Notes under the pieces: model-generated
What the model was told of the DNA's origin: nothing
What the model saw: only the letters and a program-made list of their open reading frames with translations
Databases searched by the model: none
Position numbers and translations under genes: made by a program
Source of the DNA: Silvimonas sp. JCM 19000
GTDB lineage: Bacteria > Pseudomonadota > Gammaproteobacteria > Burkholderiales > Chitinibacteraceae
Assembly: GCA_001313065.1 (NCBI GenBank)
Contig: BBFD01000010.1
Span: 1 to 30,681 of the forward strand
Length of the DNA: 30,681 bases
Direction of reading: 5' to 3'
Shown: positions 19,949 through 29,523 of the stretch, one piece after another
Position numbering within the stretch: position 1 is the stretch's first letter
Layout of the letters: every line of letters begins with the position of its first letter

Positions 19949-21252
19949 CTAACAAAAAACTGAATAACGCGCGCGGATCAGTGCAGCGACAAAAAAGATC
20001 CCGGCAATCGTGGCGCTCATCAAATTGGACAAGGTGCCCGCCGCCACCACGCGCAAACCATAGCGCGCCACTTCGCTGCGTTTTTTTCCGGGGCCACGGC
20101 GCTGAAGCCACCGGCCAGAATTGCAATCGAAGAAAAGTTGGCGAAGCCACACAAGGCAAACGAGACGATGGCCAGGGTTTTCGGGTCGAGCACTTGCAGG
20201 CCCGCTGCGGCGACGCTGGCCGCGTCTTTGAGATAAGGCGCCAGCCGACATAGGCGACAAATTCATTCAGGATCATTTTCTGGCCGATAAAGTTGCCGGC
20301 CACTTGCGCGTGTTCCCACGGCACGCCAATCAGCCACGCCAGCGGCGAGAAGGCCCAGCCCAGGATTACTTCGAGCGTCCAGCGGGTGGCCAAACCAGCC
20401 GAAAATGCCGCCGACTACGCCGTTGAGCAAGGCAATCAGGCCGATAAAGCCGATCAGCATCGCACCGACATTCAGCGCAATCTTCAGCCCGATACCGCAA
20501 CCCGACGCCGCGGCCTCGATCACGTTGGCGGGCTTGTGCTCATCAAAATTGACGTTATCAAAGGCAACCGTGCTTTCGCTGGTGCTGGGGCAGATGATCT
20601 TGGCAAACAGCAAACCGCCGGGTACGGCCATAAATGACGCTGCCAGCAGATATTCCATCTTGACGCCCAGCCCGGCATAACCCGCCAGCACCGAACCAGC
20701 CACTGCGGCCATGCCGCTGGCCATTACGGCAAACAACTCGGGGCCGTTCATGTCTTTGACGAAAGGTTTGACCACTGCAGGCATCTCGGACTGGCCGAGG
20801 AAAATGGTGGTAACCGCAGAGAATGATTCGAGCTTGGACACGCCGATGATCTTCTGGAACACGGTGCCGAGGATCAGCACAATCCAGCGCATCACGCCGA
20901 CGTAATACAGCACCGAAATCAGCGCGGTGACAAAGATGATGGCGGGCAAAACGCGGAAGGCAAAGACAAAGCCGCCGTCGCCAAACACTTCAAACATCTT
21001 CTTGTCGACCAGACCGCCAAACAGAAACGAAATGCCGTGCTGACCAAAGTCGAGCACGTGGTTGACCACATTGGCCGCGCCACCGAGCAAGTCCTTGCCG
21101 ATGGGCACAAACAGAATAAATGCGCCAATAAAGATCTGACACAACAAGGCCGCGATCACGACGCGCGGTTTGATCAAGCGGCGATTGTTGGACACTGCAA
21201 ATGCAATCAAAAGCAGTACCAGCATGCCGAGCAGGCTACGAGCAATATCCAT
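19949..21252 (-). CDS. nupC: NupC-type concentrative nucleoside transporter (4 frame defects)
   Basis: Inner-membrane cation-coupled nucleoside importer of the CNT family, restored about 434 residues. Motifs: N-terminal gating helices [91 protein letters not shown] and [12 protein letters not shown] near the C terminus. Breaks: two C losses around 20390-20400 (a reading [13 protein letters not shown] fits the family), a C missing near 20238 (YVGLAPYLKD), and T7 at 20081-20087 expected five ([12 protein letters not shown]). The stop at 19949 follows A6 at 19963-19968, which if also expanded would move the stop to 19932. The start at 21252 is preceded by a GAGGGGG ribosome site. First gene of the salvage operon. 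Confidence 0.9.
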
Positions 21253-21383
21253 CTTGCTTAATCCCCCTCAGGATAGTTTTTTTCAAGGCGCTACAGGTTG
21301 TGTGTATCCGCGCCGTGCACTCTGCGGTGCTTGCGTAGCGGTGATGTATCGGTGGTAACGGTGCAGAGCGGTTTTCGTTACAA

Positions 21384-21403
21384 AACTGACCAGTCGGTCA
21401 GTT
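21384..21403. promoter_or_regulatory. TetR-family-like operator palindrome
   Basis: Perfect inverted repeat AACTGACC-AGTC-GGTCAGTT: 8-base arms and a 4-base spacer, GACC/GGTC core. This architecture is typical of TetR-family operators. It sits alone in the nupC upstream region, so it most likely controls the salvage operon. No TetR-type gene lies in the window. Confidence 0.6.
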
Positions 21404-21537
21404 GAACGTGGCGTTTATTTTGCGCGCAATGACAGGCGCCGACAGGGGAGGTTTTTTTTCCCTGATAGCCATCTGCGAAATAGTAGAAGGGGATTGGCGC
21501 CACCGCCATGAGGAAAATCAAGCATGCAAGATGCCGT

Positions 21538-21567
21538 GCATAGGGTGGGCCATAACCCACCCTATGC
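21538..21567. repeat. REP-like palindrome downstream of msrP
   Basis: GCATAGGGTGGG (21538-21549), loop CCATAA, CCCACCCTATGC (21556-21567): a perfect 12-bp stem. It lies 30 bases after the msrP stop (in its direction of transcription) and lacks an adjacent T-run, so it looks more like a dispersed REP-type element or an mRNA 3'-end stabiliser than an intrinsic terminator. The TAGGGTGGG...CCCACCCTA core resembles repeats seen in many proteobacterial genomes. Confidence 0.6.
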
Positions 21568-21596
21568 CAGGTATGCGGATCACCCGCCGTGGGGCA

Positions 21597-22543
21597 TCAA
21601 TAAAACTTCTTTAAATCCATGCCCTTGTACATCCCCGCCACCTGGTCGCCGTAGCCATTAAACATCAGCGTCTTGCGGCGCAGGATTTCGCCGATGCGGC
21701 GTTCGCTGGCCTGGCTCCAGCGCGGATGGTCACTTCGGGGTTCACGTTGGAATAGAAGCCATATTCGCTGGGCACCAGCTTGTTCCAGGCCGTGGCCGGT
21801 TGGTGGTCAAGCAGGCGAATCTTGACGATGGACTTGGCGCTCTTGAAACCATATTTCCATGGCACGACCACGCGGATCGGCGCGCCATTGGGGTTGGGCA
21901 GCGGTTTGCCGTATAAACCGACCGCGATCAGCGTCAGCGGATGCATGGCTTCATCAATGCGCAAGCCTTCGGTATATGGCCAGTCAATGCTGCGCTGGTT
22001 AACGCCGACCATTTGCTTGGGATCGGCCAGCGAGGTGAATTCAACAAACTTTGCTTTCGAAGTCGGCTGTACCGCCTTGAGCAGATCCGCCAACGGAAAG
22101 CCCTCCCACGGAATGACCATCGACCAGGCTTCCACGCAACGCAGCCGGTACACGCGTTCTTCCAGCGGGGCCAGCTTGAGCAGTGCATCCAGATCAAACG
22201 TTTGTGGCTTCATGCATTCGCCTTCCACCCGTACACTCCACGGCCGCGTCACAAAGTGGGTGGAATTGGCCGCCGGGTCTTCTTTATCGGTGCCGAATTC
22301 ATAGAAGTTGTTGTAATGCGTGATCTGCTCAAAGGTATTCCGCGTTTCAGTGGTACTGAACGCGCTGGGCTTGCCCGCGAACGATGGCGCCGGGGCATTG
22401 GCAGCCAGGGCAAGGCCGGATGGCAGGATGCTGCTGACCGCCAGCGCGGCCCCCGCCTGCATGATACGGCGGCGATCGGCATAAACCGCTTCGGGCGTTA
22501 TTTCGCTGGGTGCGATATCAGTCTGGAACAGATTGCGGGCCAT
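21597..22543 (-). CDS. msrP: Periplasmic protein-methionine-sulfoxide reductase catalytic subunit MsrP (1 frameshift)
   Basis: Tat-exported molybdopterin enzyme repairing oxidised methionines in envelope proteins; restored 315 residues. Starts at ATG 22543. The twin-arginine signal is [20 protein letters not shown], somewhat longer before the RR than in E. coli. The molybdenum-ligand Cys lies in [20 protein letters not shown], with further family blocks [20 protein letters not shown] and [21 protein letters not shown] is missing near 21721: restored [20 protein letters not shown] runs through [17 protein letters not shown] to a stop at 21597. The heme membrane partner MsrQ, usually the next gene, is not found on either side. 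Confidence 0.92.
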
Positions 22544-22574
22544 GAAGGGCTCCTTAGGGGGATGGGTCTGCCGC

Positions 22575-22808
22575 TTAGAGCAGGTGCATCAAATGAAGTG
22601 CGATGAATATCGCGGTGCTGATCAGCAAAACCAGTGCCACTGATCGCATAAGGCGGTCCGCCCGTTGCCGTGCCGCCGGAAACAGCGCGCTCAGGATGGC
22701 AAACGCGACGACCACATACAGCGCTATACGCAAGAACTGCAGCAATGGATGCTCCAGGCGGGGTAGGACAAGGGTTACCGGGCGGTCAGCAAGGGTGAGC
22801 GCGGCCAC
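22575..22808 (-). CDS. 77-residue hypothetical membrane protein upstream of msrP
   Basis: Reads cleanly from ATG 22808 to TAG/TAA at 22575, ending 31 bases before msrP on the same strand, so probably in one transcript with it. Two hydrophobic segments are visible, roughly residues 23-45 ([22 protein letters not shown]) and 57-77 ([21 protein letters not shown]), joined by a basic loop [12 protein letters not shown]. It is far too short for MsrQ (about 200 residues, six helices) and lacks a clear heme-His pattern. I do not recognise the family. It may be a small redox or assembly partner of MsrP, or unrelated. Confidence 0.55.
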   Translation of the reverse strand: MAALTLADRPVTLVLPRLEHPLLQFLRIALYVVVAFAILSALFPAARQRADRLMRSVALVLLISTAIFIALHLMHLL

Positions 22809-22854
22809 ACGCTACGGCTGTCGGTACAAGTCAGCCCAAGGCTGCATGCGCTTG

Positions 22855-22871
22855 TTAAAGTGTCACTTTAA
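22855..22871. promoter_or_regulatory. Perfect palindrome, candidate operator
   Basis: TTAAAGTG-T-CACTTTAA: 8-base arms around one central base, 47 bases upstream of the 77-residue membrane gene and overlapping a possible plus-strand -35. Likely a dimeric repressor site for one or both divergent units; the regulator is not identified. Confidence 0.5.
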
Positions 22872-22974
22872 GTACAGAACGCTATATGCTTCATTCACAA
22901 GCGTTTTATAGATTTGTCTTCCACTTCGAAAAAAACGATTATAAGTGATTGTATAGAAACAGGAAAACCCCGGC

Positions 22975-23002
22975 GGCGCCTCTTGTGGCGCCCATTTTTT
23001 TT
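22975..23002 (+). terminator. Rho-independent terminator upstream of mraZ
   Basis: GGCGCC (22975-22980), loop TCTTGT, GGCGCC (22987-22992), CA, then T8 (22995-23002). Correct orientation for plus-strand transcription, yet no plus-strand protein gene precedes it. It therefore ends either a short non-coding transcript starting near 22895 or antisense transcription entering from the msrP side. Confidence 0.7.
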
Positions 23003-23010
23003 GCTCTATA

Positions 23011-23047
23011 GTGGGGCGCAGTGGGAAAAAAAGTGGGTAAAAGTGCA
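23011..23047 (+). promoter_or_regulatory. MraZ-binding boxes (GTGGG direct repeats)
   Basis: GTGGG at 23011, 23021 and 23033 and a degenerate GTGCA at 23043, upstream of mraZ. MraZ regulates its own promoter through GTGGG-type repeats spaced 10 bp. Here the spacings are 10, 12 and 10; the 12-bp step is the one that contains an A7 run (23026-23032), which would be 10 if the run were A5. The array overlaps the possible -10 and start region of the dcw promoter. Confidence 0.85.
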
Positions 23048-23127
23048 TTTTATCTGCCCTGCTTGAGGCATCCAGCGTTGGCCAACGTGTAATCCCGATG
23101 CCTCTGTAACCACCTGGAACCGGGGCA

Positions 23128-23565
23128 ATGTTCGGCGGCGTATCAACTCTCAATCTCGACAGCAAAGGGCGTTTGGCGATTCCGGCCAGACACCGCGAAG
23201 TGCTGTCCGCCCATTGCGCCGGCAAACTGGTCATCACGGTCGAGCCCGCCGGATGCCTGCTTATCTATCCAGAACCCGACTGGATTCCTGTACGCGACAA
23301 ACTCAACCAGCTGTCTGGCGCGCAAACGCAGATTCGGCGCGTCATCGTCGGTCATGCCGAAGAAACCGAAATGGACAACGCCGGCCGCGTGCTGATTCCG
23401 CCGCGCCTGCGCCAGATCGCCGGTCTCGACAAAGAAGTCGCGCTGGTGGGTATGGGTAACAAGTTCGAATTGTGGGATGACGCCCGCTGGGCCGCACAGA
23501 CCGCCAATGTGCTGGCTATTGATCCCGCTGAGCTGGCGCAGCAAATGCAAGGCATCGTGCTGTGA
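23128..23565 (+). CDS. mraZ: Transcriptional regulator and division/cell-wall operon repressor MraZ
   Basis: DNA-binding ring-forming protein with two AbrB-like swapped-hairpin domains, 145 residues, intact. N-terminal half: [23 protein letters not shown], with the conserved DxKGRxxxPxxxR motif. C-terminal half: [20 protein letters not shown], the second copy of the motif. It is expected to bind the GTGGG boxes 90-115 bases upstream and repress the dcw operon. One of the few genes here that needs no frame repair; it contains no A/T run longer than four. Stop overlaps the rsmH GTG start. Confidence 0.95.
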   Translation: MFGGVSTLNLDSKGRLAIPARHREVLSAHCAGKLVITVEPAGCLLIYPEPDWIPVRDKLNQLSGAQTQIRRVIVGHAEETEMDNAGRVLIPPRLRQIAGLDKEVALVGMGNKFELWDDARWAAQTANVLAIDPAELAQQMQGIVL

Positions 23566-24490
23566 GTTTTATCCACAAGACAGTTCTTCTGACCGAGGCC
23601 GTCGACGGCCTGGGCCTCCGGCCCGATGGTATTTACGTCGACGGTACCTTTGGCCGTGGCGGCCACAGCCGCCTGCTGCTCAGCCAGCTGGGCGAGCACG
23701 GCCGCCTGATCGCTTTTGACAAAGACCCGCACGCCATTGCCGAAGCCGCAACGATCACTGATCCGCGCTTCCAGATCGTGCATGAAGGGTTTGCCGGCCT
23801 CGCCCGCGCGCTCGACGCGCTGGGCGTGGGCCAGATTGACGGCCTGCTGCTGGACCTGGGGGTTTCCTCACCGCAGCTGGACGACGGGAGCCGGGGCTTC
23901 AGTTTTCGATTTGATGCCCCGCTCGATATGCGCATGGATACCACACGCGGCATGACCGCCGCTGACTGGATCAATAGCGCCGAAGAGAAAGACATTGCCG
24001 AGGTGATACGTGACTATGGCGAAGAGCGGTTTGCTAAGCAGGTTGCAGCAACGATTGTTGCGGGTCGGGCCGACCAACCCATTGCAACGACAAGACAACT
24101 TGCCACGCTCGTGGCAAAAGCCGTCCGTACCCGCGAGCCGGGCCAGGACCCGGCGACGCGTACCTTCCAGGCTATACGGATTTTCATTAATCGGGAGCTT
24201 GAAGAGCTCGCGTTGATTCTGCCGCAGGCGCTGGCGCGGCTGAAGCCGGGCGGGCGCCTGAGCATCATCGCGTTTCATTCGCTCGAAGACCGCATCGTCA
24301 AACGCTTTATGCAAGACAGCTCGAAGGCGCATATGCCCAACCGGCTGCCGCTGCGCGCGTCCGAGATGCCGGTGCCGCCGCTGGAAATTGTCGGCAAGCC
24401 GATACGCGCCAGCGCGGAGGAAGTCCGCGATAACCCGCGTGCCGCAGTGCCATACTGCGGGTCGCGCAGAGAACCGAGGCGGCGCTATGA
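23562..24490 (+). CDS. rsmH: 16S rRNA (cytosine-1402-N4) methyltransferase RsmH (1 frameshift)
   Basis: SAM-dependent methylation of C1402 in the ribosomal decoding centre; restored 309 residues. Motifs: N-terminal [13 protein letters not shown]; the SAM site [55 protein letters not shown]; and the C-terminal [19 protein letters not shown]. The start is GTG 23562, overlapping the mraZ stop (GTGA). A C is missing near 24444: GCCCGCAGT reads GCCGCAGT. Repair gives [19 protein letters not shown] and a stop at 24488-24490 overlapping the ftsL ATG. Without it the frame runs into ftsL. Confidence 0.95.
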
Positions 24491-24791
24491 CCCGCCTCAA
24501 TCTGTTTTTTTACTGGCCCTCGCATGATCTGCGCCGCTGCTGTGGTCACCAGCCAGCATCGCGCGCGCAAAGCCTATGGCGAATTACAGAAAGAACAAGA
24601 GTTTGCGCGTCAGCTCGACGTCGAATGGGGCCAGTTGCAGCTGGAAGAAAGCACCTGGCCATGCATTCGCGTATCGAAGCCGAAGCCACCACGCGGCTGG
24701 GCATGCAAATGCCGGGCACGCCGCGCACCCAGGTGATTTTGCCGGACGGTAAAGCCGTTGGCCGCACCACGGTCAAGGACGACCCTTGTGA
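24487..24791 (+). CDS. ftsL: Cell division protein FtsL (4 frame defects)
   Basis: Small bitopic divisome protein acting with FtsB and FtsQ to activate FtsW/FtsI; restored 101 residues. Short cytoplasmic start MTRLN, helix [18 protein letters not shown], then a periplasmic coiled coil ([32 protein letters not shown]). Assigned by position, size and topology, since sequence conservation in this family is low. Breaks: T7 at 24505-24511 expected five; one base missing near 24528 (ALAMICAAA), one near 24655 (STWAMHSRIE) and one near 24785 (VKDDPL and stop). Repaired ends give exact GTGA/ATGA overlaps with rsmH and ftsI, a good check on the repairs. Confidence 0.85.
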
Positions 24792-26631
24792 ACCGCGCGA
24801 CGGCCACCGCCTCCATTCGCGCCCAGCGTTATGCCATGTGCTGAAGCTGGAGCGTTGGCGCGTCTGGACCATGCTGACTGCGCTGATGCTGCTGTTTATG
24901 GTGCTGCTGGCGCGGGGGCTGTGGCTGCAAGCGTTTAACGAAGCCTTTCTGCAAGGCCAGGGCGATGCGCGTTATACCCGCACGCTCAAGACCGAAGCCA
25001 ACCGCGGCATGATCACCGACCGCAATGGCGATCCGCTGGCGATTTCCACCCCGGTGCAGTCGATCTGGGCCAGTCCGCGCGGCATGACCCTGCTGCCGCC
25101 GGGCCAGAAGCGTGATGAAGACTGGGAACCCGCCAACGACAAAGACCCGGTGCCGGTCAGCCAGGACGAACTGAAAAAAACTGGCCAGTGCGCTGGGCAT
25201 GCCCGCCGCCGATCTGATCAAGAAAGTCAGCGACGGCCGCAAGAATGACAAGGGCGAACTGGTGCGCCCTGATTTCGTCTGGGTCAAACGTGGCCTGTCG
25301 CCCACCGACGCCAAGAGCGTGCTGGCACTGAACGTGCCCGGCATCTACGCGCAGACCGAATACCGGCGCTATTACCCGGCGGGCGAGGTGATGGCGCACA
25401 TTATTGGTTTTGTAAATATCGACGGCAAAGGTCAGGAAGGCTTTGAGCTGACGCGCGACAGCATGCTGGCGGGCAAGCACGGCAGCCGTACCGTGATCCG
25501 CGACCGCCGTGGTTATATCGTGGAAGACATCTCCACCATCGTGCCGCCGCGCGATGGCGAAACCCTGACACTCTCGGTCGACCGCCGCATTCAATATCTG
25601 GCGTATCGAGAGCTGAAAGCCGCAGTCGAAAGCAACCATGCCGCCGGGGGCGGCATTGTCGTGCTCGACGCCAAGAGCGGCGAAGTGCTGGCGCTGGCCA
25701 ACGCGCTTCATACAACCCCAACAGCCGCGAACGCATCGACCCGGCCGCACGCCGCAACCGCGCGCTCACTGATATCTATGAGCCCGGTTCGGTGATGAAG
25801 CCGGTGACGATTTCGGCGGTGATGGACGCGGGCAAGCTGACGCCCGAATCGCGCGTCGATACCTTCAACGGCACCATGGCCATCGGCCCCAACACCATTC
25901 ACGACACCCACCACGGCGGCGTGCTGAGCATTGCCCAGGTCATCCAGCAATCGTCCAACGTGGGCGCGGCGCGTATCTCTTTGATGATGCCGCGTGAATA
26001 TATGTGGAACGCCTATCACAACGCCGGTTTTGGCGAAGTGCCGCACAGTGGCTTTCCCGGTGAAGCGGGCGGCATTTTGCGCAACTGGAAAAAAAACTGG
26101 CGGCCGATTGAACAAGCCACCATGGCCTTCGGCAACGGTATTTCGGTCAGCCTGATGCAGATGGCGCGCGCCTATCAGATGTTTGCCGATGGCGGCCAGA
26201 TTCATCCGATTACCTTTACCAAGCTGGTCGCGCCCGTGCCCGGCAAGCAAGTGATCAAGCCGGAAACCGCGCTGGAAATGCGCAACATGATGGAAAGCGT
26301 GGTGCAACCGGGCGGCACCGGCATGCCGGCGCGCGTGGTGGGTTATCGCGTGGCGGGCAAAACCGGCACTTCGCACAAACTGGAAGGCGGCGTGTACGTA
26401 AACCGTTACGTGGCCTCGTTTATCGGCATGGCGCCCGCGTCTGATCCACGCCTGATCATCGCCGTCATGATCGATGACCCCACCGCCGGCAAGCATTTTG
26501 GTGGCTCGGTGGCCGGCCCCGTCTTCAGCAATGTCATGGCGGGTAGCTTGCGTCTGCTGGGCGTACCGCCCGATGCGCCGACCGACAATATTCTGATCCC
26601 CGCCCCTGACGAATCGGATTCGAGGGAATAA
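24788..26631 (+). CDS. ftsI: Peptidoglycan D,D-transpeptidase FtsI (PBP3) (3 frameshifts)
   Basis: Septal class B penicillin-binding protein, restored about 613 residues. Cytoplasmic N terminus, membrane anchor MLTALMLLFMVLLARGLWLQ, dimerisation domain (TLKTEANRGMITDRNGDPLA), then transpeptidase domain with active-site SVMK in EPGSVMKPVT, SSN in QQSSNVGAARIS and KTG in VAGKTGTSHKLEGG. GTG 24788 start overlaps the ftsL stop. Breaks: a G missing near 24838 (MVLKLERWRVW), A7 at 25174-25180 expected six (ELKKLASALGMPAADLI), a C missing near 25707 (NAPSYNPNSRERIDP). The A8 run at 26089-26096 is in frame (NWKKNWRPIEQ) but homologs have one residue fewer there. Essential gene; true loss is implausible. 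Confidence 0.95.
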
Positions 26632-26633
26632 AC

Positions 26634-28116
26634 ATGAAGCCGCAAACCTGGACCCTGCCCGCGCTCGACCTCGCCGCCATCGAAACCCTGGTGGCCGGGC
26701 GCGCTTTCAGCAGCGATAGCCGCAAGCTGAACGCGGGCGACGTGTTCATCGCCTTCAAGGGCGAATATGTGGATGGCCGCGATTACATTGCGCAAGCCAT
26801 CGCCGCGGGCGCATCTGCGGTGATCTGGGAAGCCGAAGACTTTGCCTGGCGGCCCGAATGGAGCGTGTCCAACCTGGCCGTGCCGCAATTGCGCGCGCAG
26901 GCCGGCATTGTGGCGGCGCATCTGCACGGCAATCCGTCGCAAGCCATGCGCGTGATTGGCATCACCGGCACCAACGGCAAAACCTCGATTGCGCACTGGC
27001 TGACCCAGGCGTTTACGCTGCTGGGCCAGAAATCCGCGGTGCTGGGCACGATGGGCAACGGCGTGTGGGGCGAAATCACCGATTCCAGCCACACCACCCT
27101 CGACCCGCTCAGCCTGCAACAGTGGCTGGCCCGGTTCAAAGCCGCCGATGTCAGCACCGTGGCGATGGAAGTCTCATCGCACGGCCTGGCGCAGGCGCGC
27201 GCGCATGGCGTGGCGTTTGATGTGGCGGTGTTTACCAATCTGACGCGTGATCATCTGGATTACCACCATGACATGGCCAGCTACGGCGCCGAGAAGGCCA
27301 GGCTGTTCCAGTGGGAAGGCCTGAAAAGCGCGGTCATTAATGTCGATGACGAATTCGGCCGCCAACTGGCCGACCAGTGCGCCGCGCCGCAAGTGCTGAC
27401 CTACGGCCTGAACACCGGCGATATCCGTGCGTTGTGGGTGAAGACCTCGCTGGACGGCATCGAGCTGGAAATCGACACCCCGTTTGGCCGTTGCCGCGTG
27501 CATAGCAGCATGATCGGTGGCTTTAACGCTCCAATTTGCTGGCGGCGTTGGGCGCTTTGCTGGCGTCCGGCGTGCCGCTCAACGACGCAGCCGAAGTACT
27601 GCAGAAAATCGAACCCGCCGCAGGCCGCATGCAGCGCTTGGGCGGCGGCCACCAACCGCTAGTGATCGTCGATTACGCCCACACGCCGGATGCGCTGGAA
27701 AAAAAAGCCCTGTCCACGCTGCGCGCCAGCATGGATGGCGGCAAGTTGTTCTGTGTGTTCGGCTGTGGCGGCGACCGTGATCCGGGCAAGCGCCGCTGAT
27801 GGCACGCATCGCCTGCGACCACGCCGACAACGTGGTGATTACCAGCGACAACCCGCGCACCGAAGACCCGGCGCGCATCGTCGACCAGATTGTGGCTGGC
27901 CTCGGTGGCGTGCCCGGTAGCGGCGACGACCATTACACCGTCAGCATCGATCGCAAAACCGCGATTGGTGATGCGATTGCGGTGGCTGAAGCGGGCGATG
28001 TGGTGTTGATCGCCGGCAAAGGCCACGAGACTTATCAAGAAATCAACGGCGTGCGCCATCACTTCGACGATGTCGAAGAGGCGCGCGCTGCACTGCAAAG
28101 GAAGCAGCAAGCATGA
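26634..28116 (+). CDS. murE: UDP-MurNAc-tripeptide synthetase MurE (2 frameshifts)
   Basis: ATP-dependent ligase adding meso-diaminopimelate to UDP-MurNAc-L-Ala-D-Glu in the cytoplasm; restored 494 residues. Motifs: [21 protein letters not shown] loop [67 protein letters not shown], and DNPR in [13 protein letters not shown], the signature of meso-DAP-type MurE. Breaks: a C missing near 27528 ([17 protein letters not shown]) and a C missing near 27794 ([15 protein letters not shown]). The A8 run at 27699-27706 is in frame (LEKKAL) but the family usually has LEKAL, suggesting three extra bases. RBS GAGGGA; stop overlaps murF (ATGA). Confidence 0.95.
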
Positions 28117-29521
28117 TATTCAGCTTGCGCGAAGCCGCCGTCGCCACCACCGGTACCCTGCACGGTGATGCTGCGGCTTCGTTCGAAAAAAAGTTACCTT
28201 CGACCGCGTCACCACCGACAGCCGCGACATTCAGCCCGGCGATCTGTTTGTGGCGCTCAGGGGTGAGCGTTTTGATGGCCACGACTTTGCTGCCGCTGCG
28301 CTGGCACAAGGTGCGGCCGCAGTCATGGTCGACCATGTAATCGAAGGCGCGGGCGGCAATCAGTTGCTGGTGCCGGATACCCTGCAAGGCCTGACCGATC
28401 TGGCCAGTGCCTGGCGTGAGCGGATGACGGTCACGCTGATAGGCGTAACCGGCAGCGCGGGCAAGACCACGGTCAAAGAACTGATCGCGCGCATTCTGAT
28501 CACCGCCTATGGCGAGGCCGCTGTACTGGCCACGCGCGGTAATCTGAACAACCACATTGGTGTGCCGCTGACGCTGTTACGCCTGACGCCGGAACATCGC
28601 TTTGCCGTGATCGAAATGGGCATGAACCATTTCGGCGAAATCGAGCATCTGACGAAACTGGCCAGACCCGATGTCGCGCTGATCAACAATGCCTTGCGCG
28701 CGCATCTGGAAGCCTTGGGTTCGGTGGATGGCGTAGCACGCGCCAAGGGCGAGATTTTCTCGGGCCTCAAGCAAACGGCACTGCGGTCATCAATATCGAT
28801 GACCCGCACGCCGAGCTGTGGAGCAACCTGGCCGCTGGCCATCGTCAAATCAGCTTTGGCATCGGCGCCGCCGACGTCGGTGCGCGCGAGATCATCAGCC
28901 GCGCCGACGGCTCTGAATTCATCCTCAGCGTGCCGGTGGATGAGCGCATCGCCTTTGTGCCGGTGCCAGGCACACACAATGTGCGTAACGCGCTGGCTGC
29001 CGCCGCCGCTTGTTATGGCGCGGGCCTCGACATCGACCAGATTGTCAGCGGTCTGTCCGCCCATACCGGGGTCAAAGGCCGCCTGGAACGCAAAGCCGCC
29101 GCCAACGGCGCACTGCTGATCGACGACACCTACAACGCCAACCCGGATTCGATGCGCGCCGCCATCGACGTGCTGGCGCTGCTGGCCAAAAAACACCGGC
29201 CAACCTTCGCTGCTGATTATTGGTGATATGGGCGAAGTGGGTAATGACGGCCCGGCCATGCATACCGAAGTGGGCGAATACGCCAAAGCACAGGGCATCG
29301 ATCAGTTGTTCACGCTGGGCGACGGCATGCGCCTGGCCGCTGCCGCGTATGGCAGCACGCATTACGACAATCTGGAAGACCTGCTGGTCGCGGTGACGCC
29401 CGCCGTTACGCCGCAGACGCTGGTGTTGGTCAAAGGCTCGCGCTTTATGCAGATGGAACGCGTAGTCAAAGCGCTGCAAGGCGGCGCCGAAAACAAAAAA
29501 AATAATAAAGAGGACCACTGA
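28113..29521 (+). CDS. murF: UDP-MurNAc-tripeptide:D-Ala-D-Ala ligase MurF (3 frame defects)
   Basis: Cytoplasmic Mur ligase completing the UDP-MurNAc-pentapeptide; restored 468 residues. Motifs: [23 protein letters not shown] loop [79 protein letters not shown] and IIGDMGEVG. Breaks: A7 at 28186-28192 expected five ([16 protein letters not shown]); an A missing near 28779 ([19 protein letters not shown]); A6 at 29188-29193 expected five ([19 protein letters not shown]). The A8 run near the 3' end (about 29495-29502) is in frame in a poorly conserved Asn/Lys-rich tail. Two bases separate it from mraY. Confidence 0.94.
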
Positions 29522-29523
29522 TC

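Larger units (their letters stand above)
21253..21596 (-). promoter_or_regulatory. Promoter region of the nupC-deo-cdd-udp operon
   Basis: 344 bases without a gene, between the start of nupC and the stop of msrP. It contains a purine-rich ribosome site next to nupC, a perfect TetR-like palindrome about 130 bases upstream of the start, A/T runs of seven (about 21277) and eight (about 21452), and a REP-like hairpin near the msrP end. I could not assign a confident -35/-10 pair. Confidence 0.55.
22809..23127. promoter_or_regulatory. Divergent control region between the msrP unit and the dcw cluster
   Basis: 319 bases without a protein gene. Contents in order: a perfect 17-base palindrome (22855-22871), a possible promoter on the plus strand (GTGTCA 22860-22865, 17-bp spacer, TATATG 22883-22888), a strong plus-strand intrinsic terminator (22975-23002), a possible -35/-10 pair for mraZ (TTGTGG 22983-22988, TATAGT 23007-23012, 18-bp spacer), and MraZ boxes (23011-23047). 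Confidence 0.6.
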
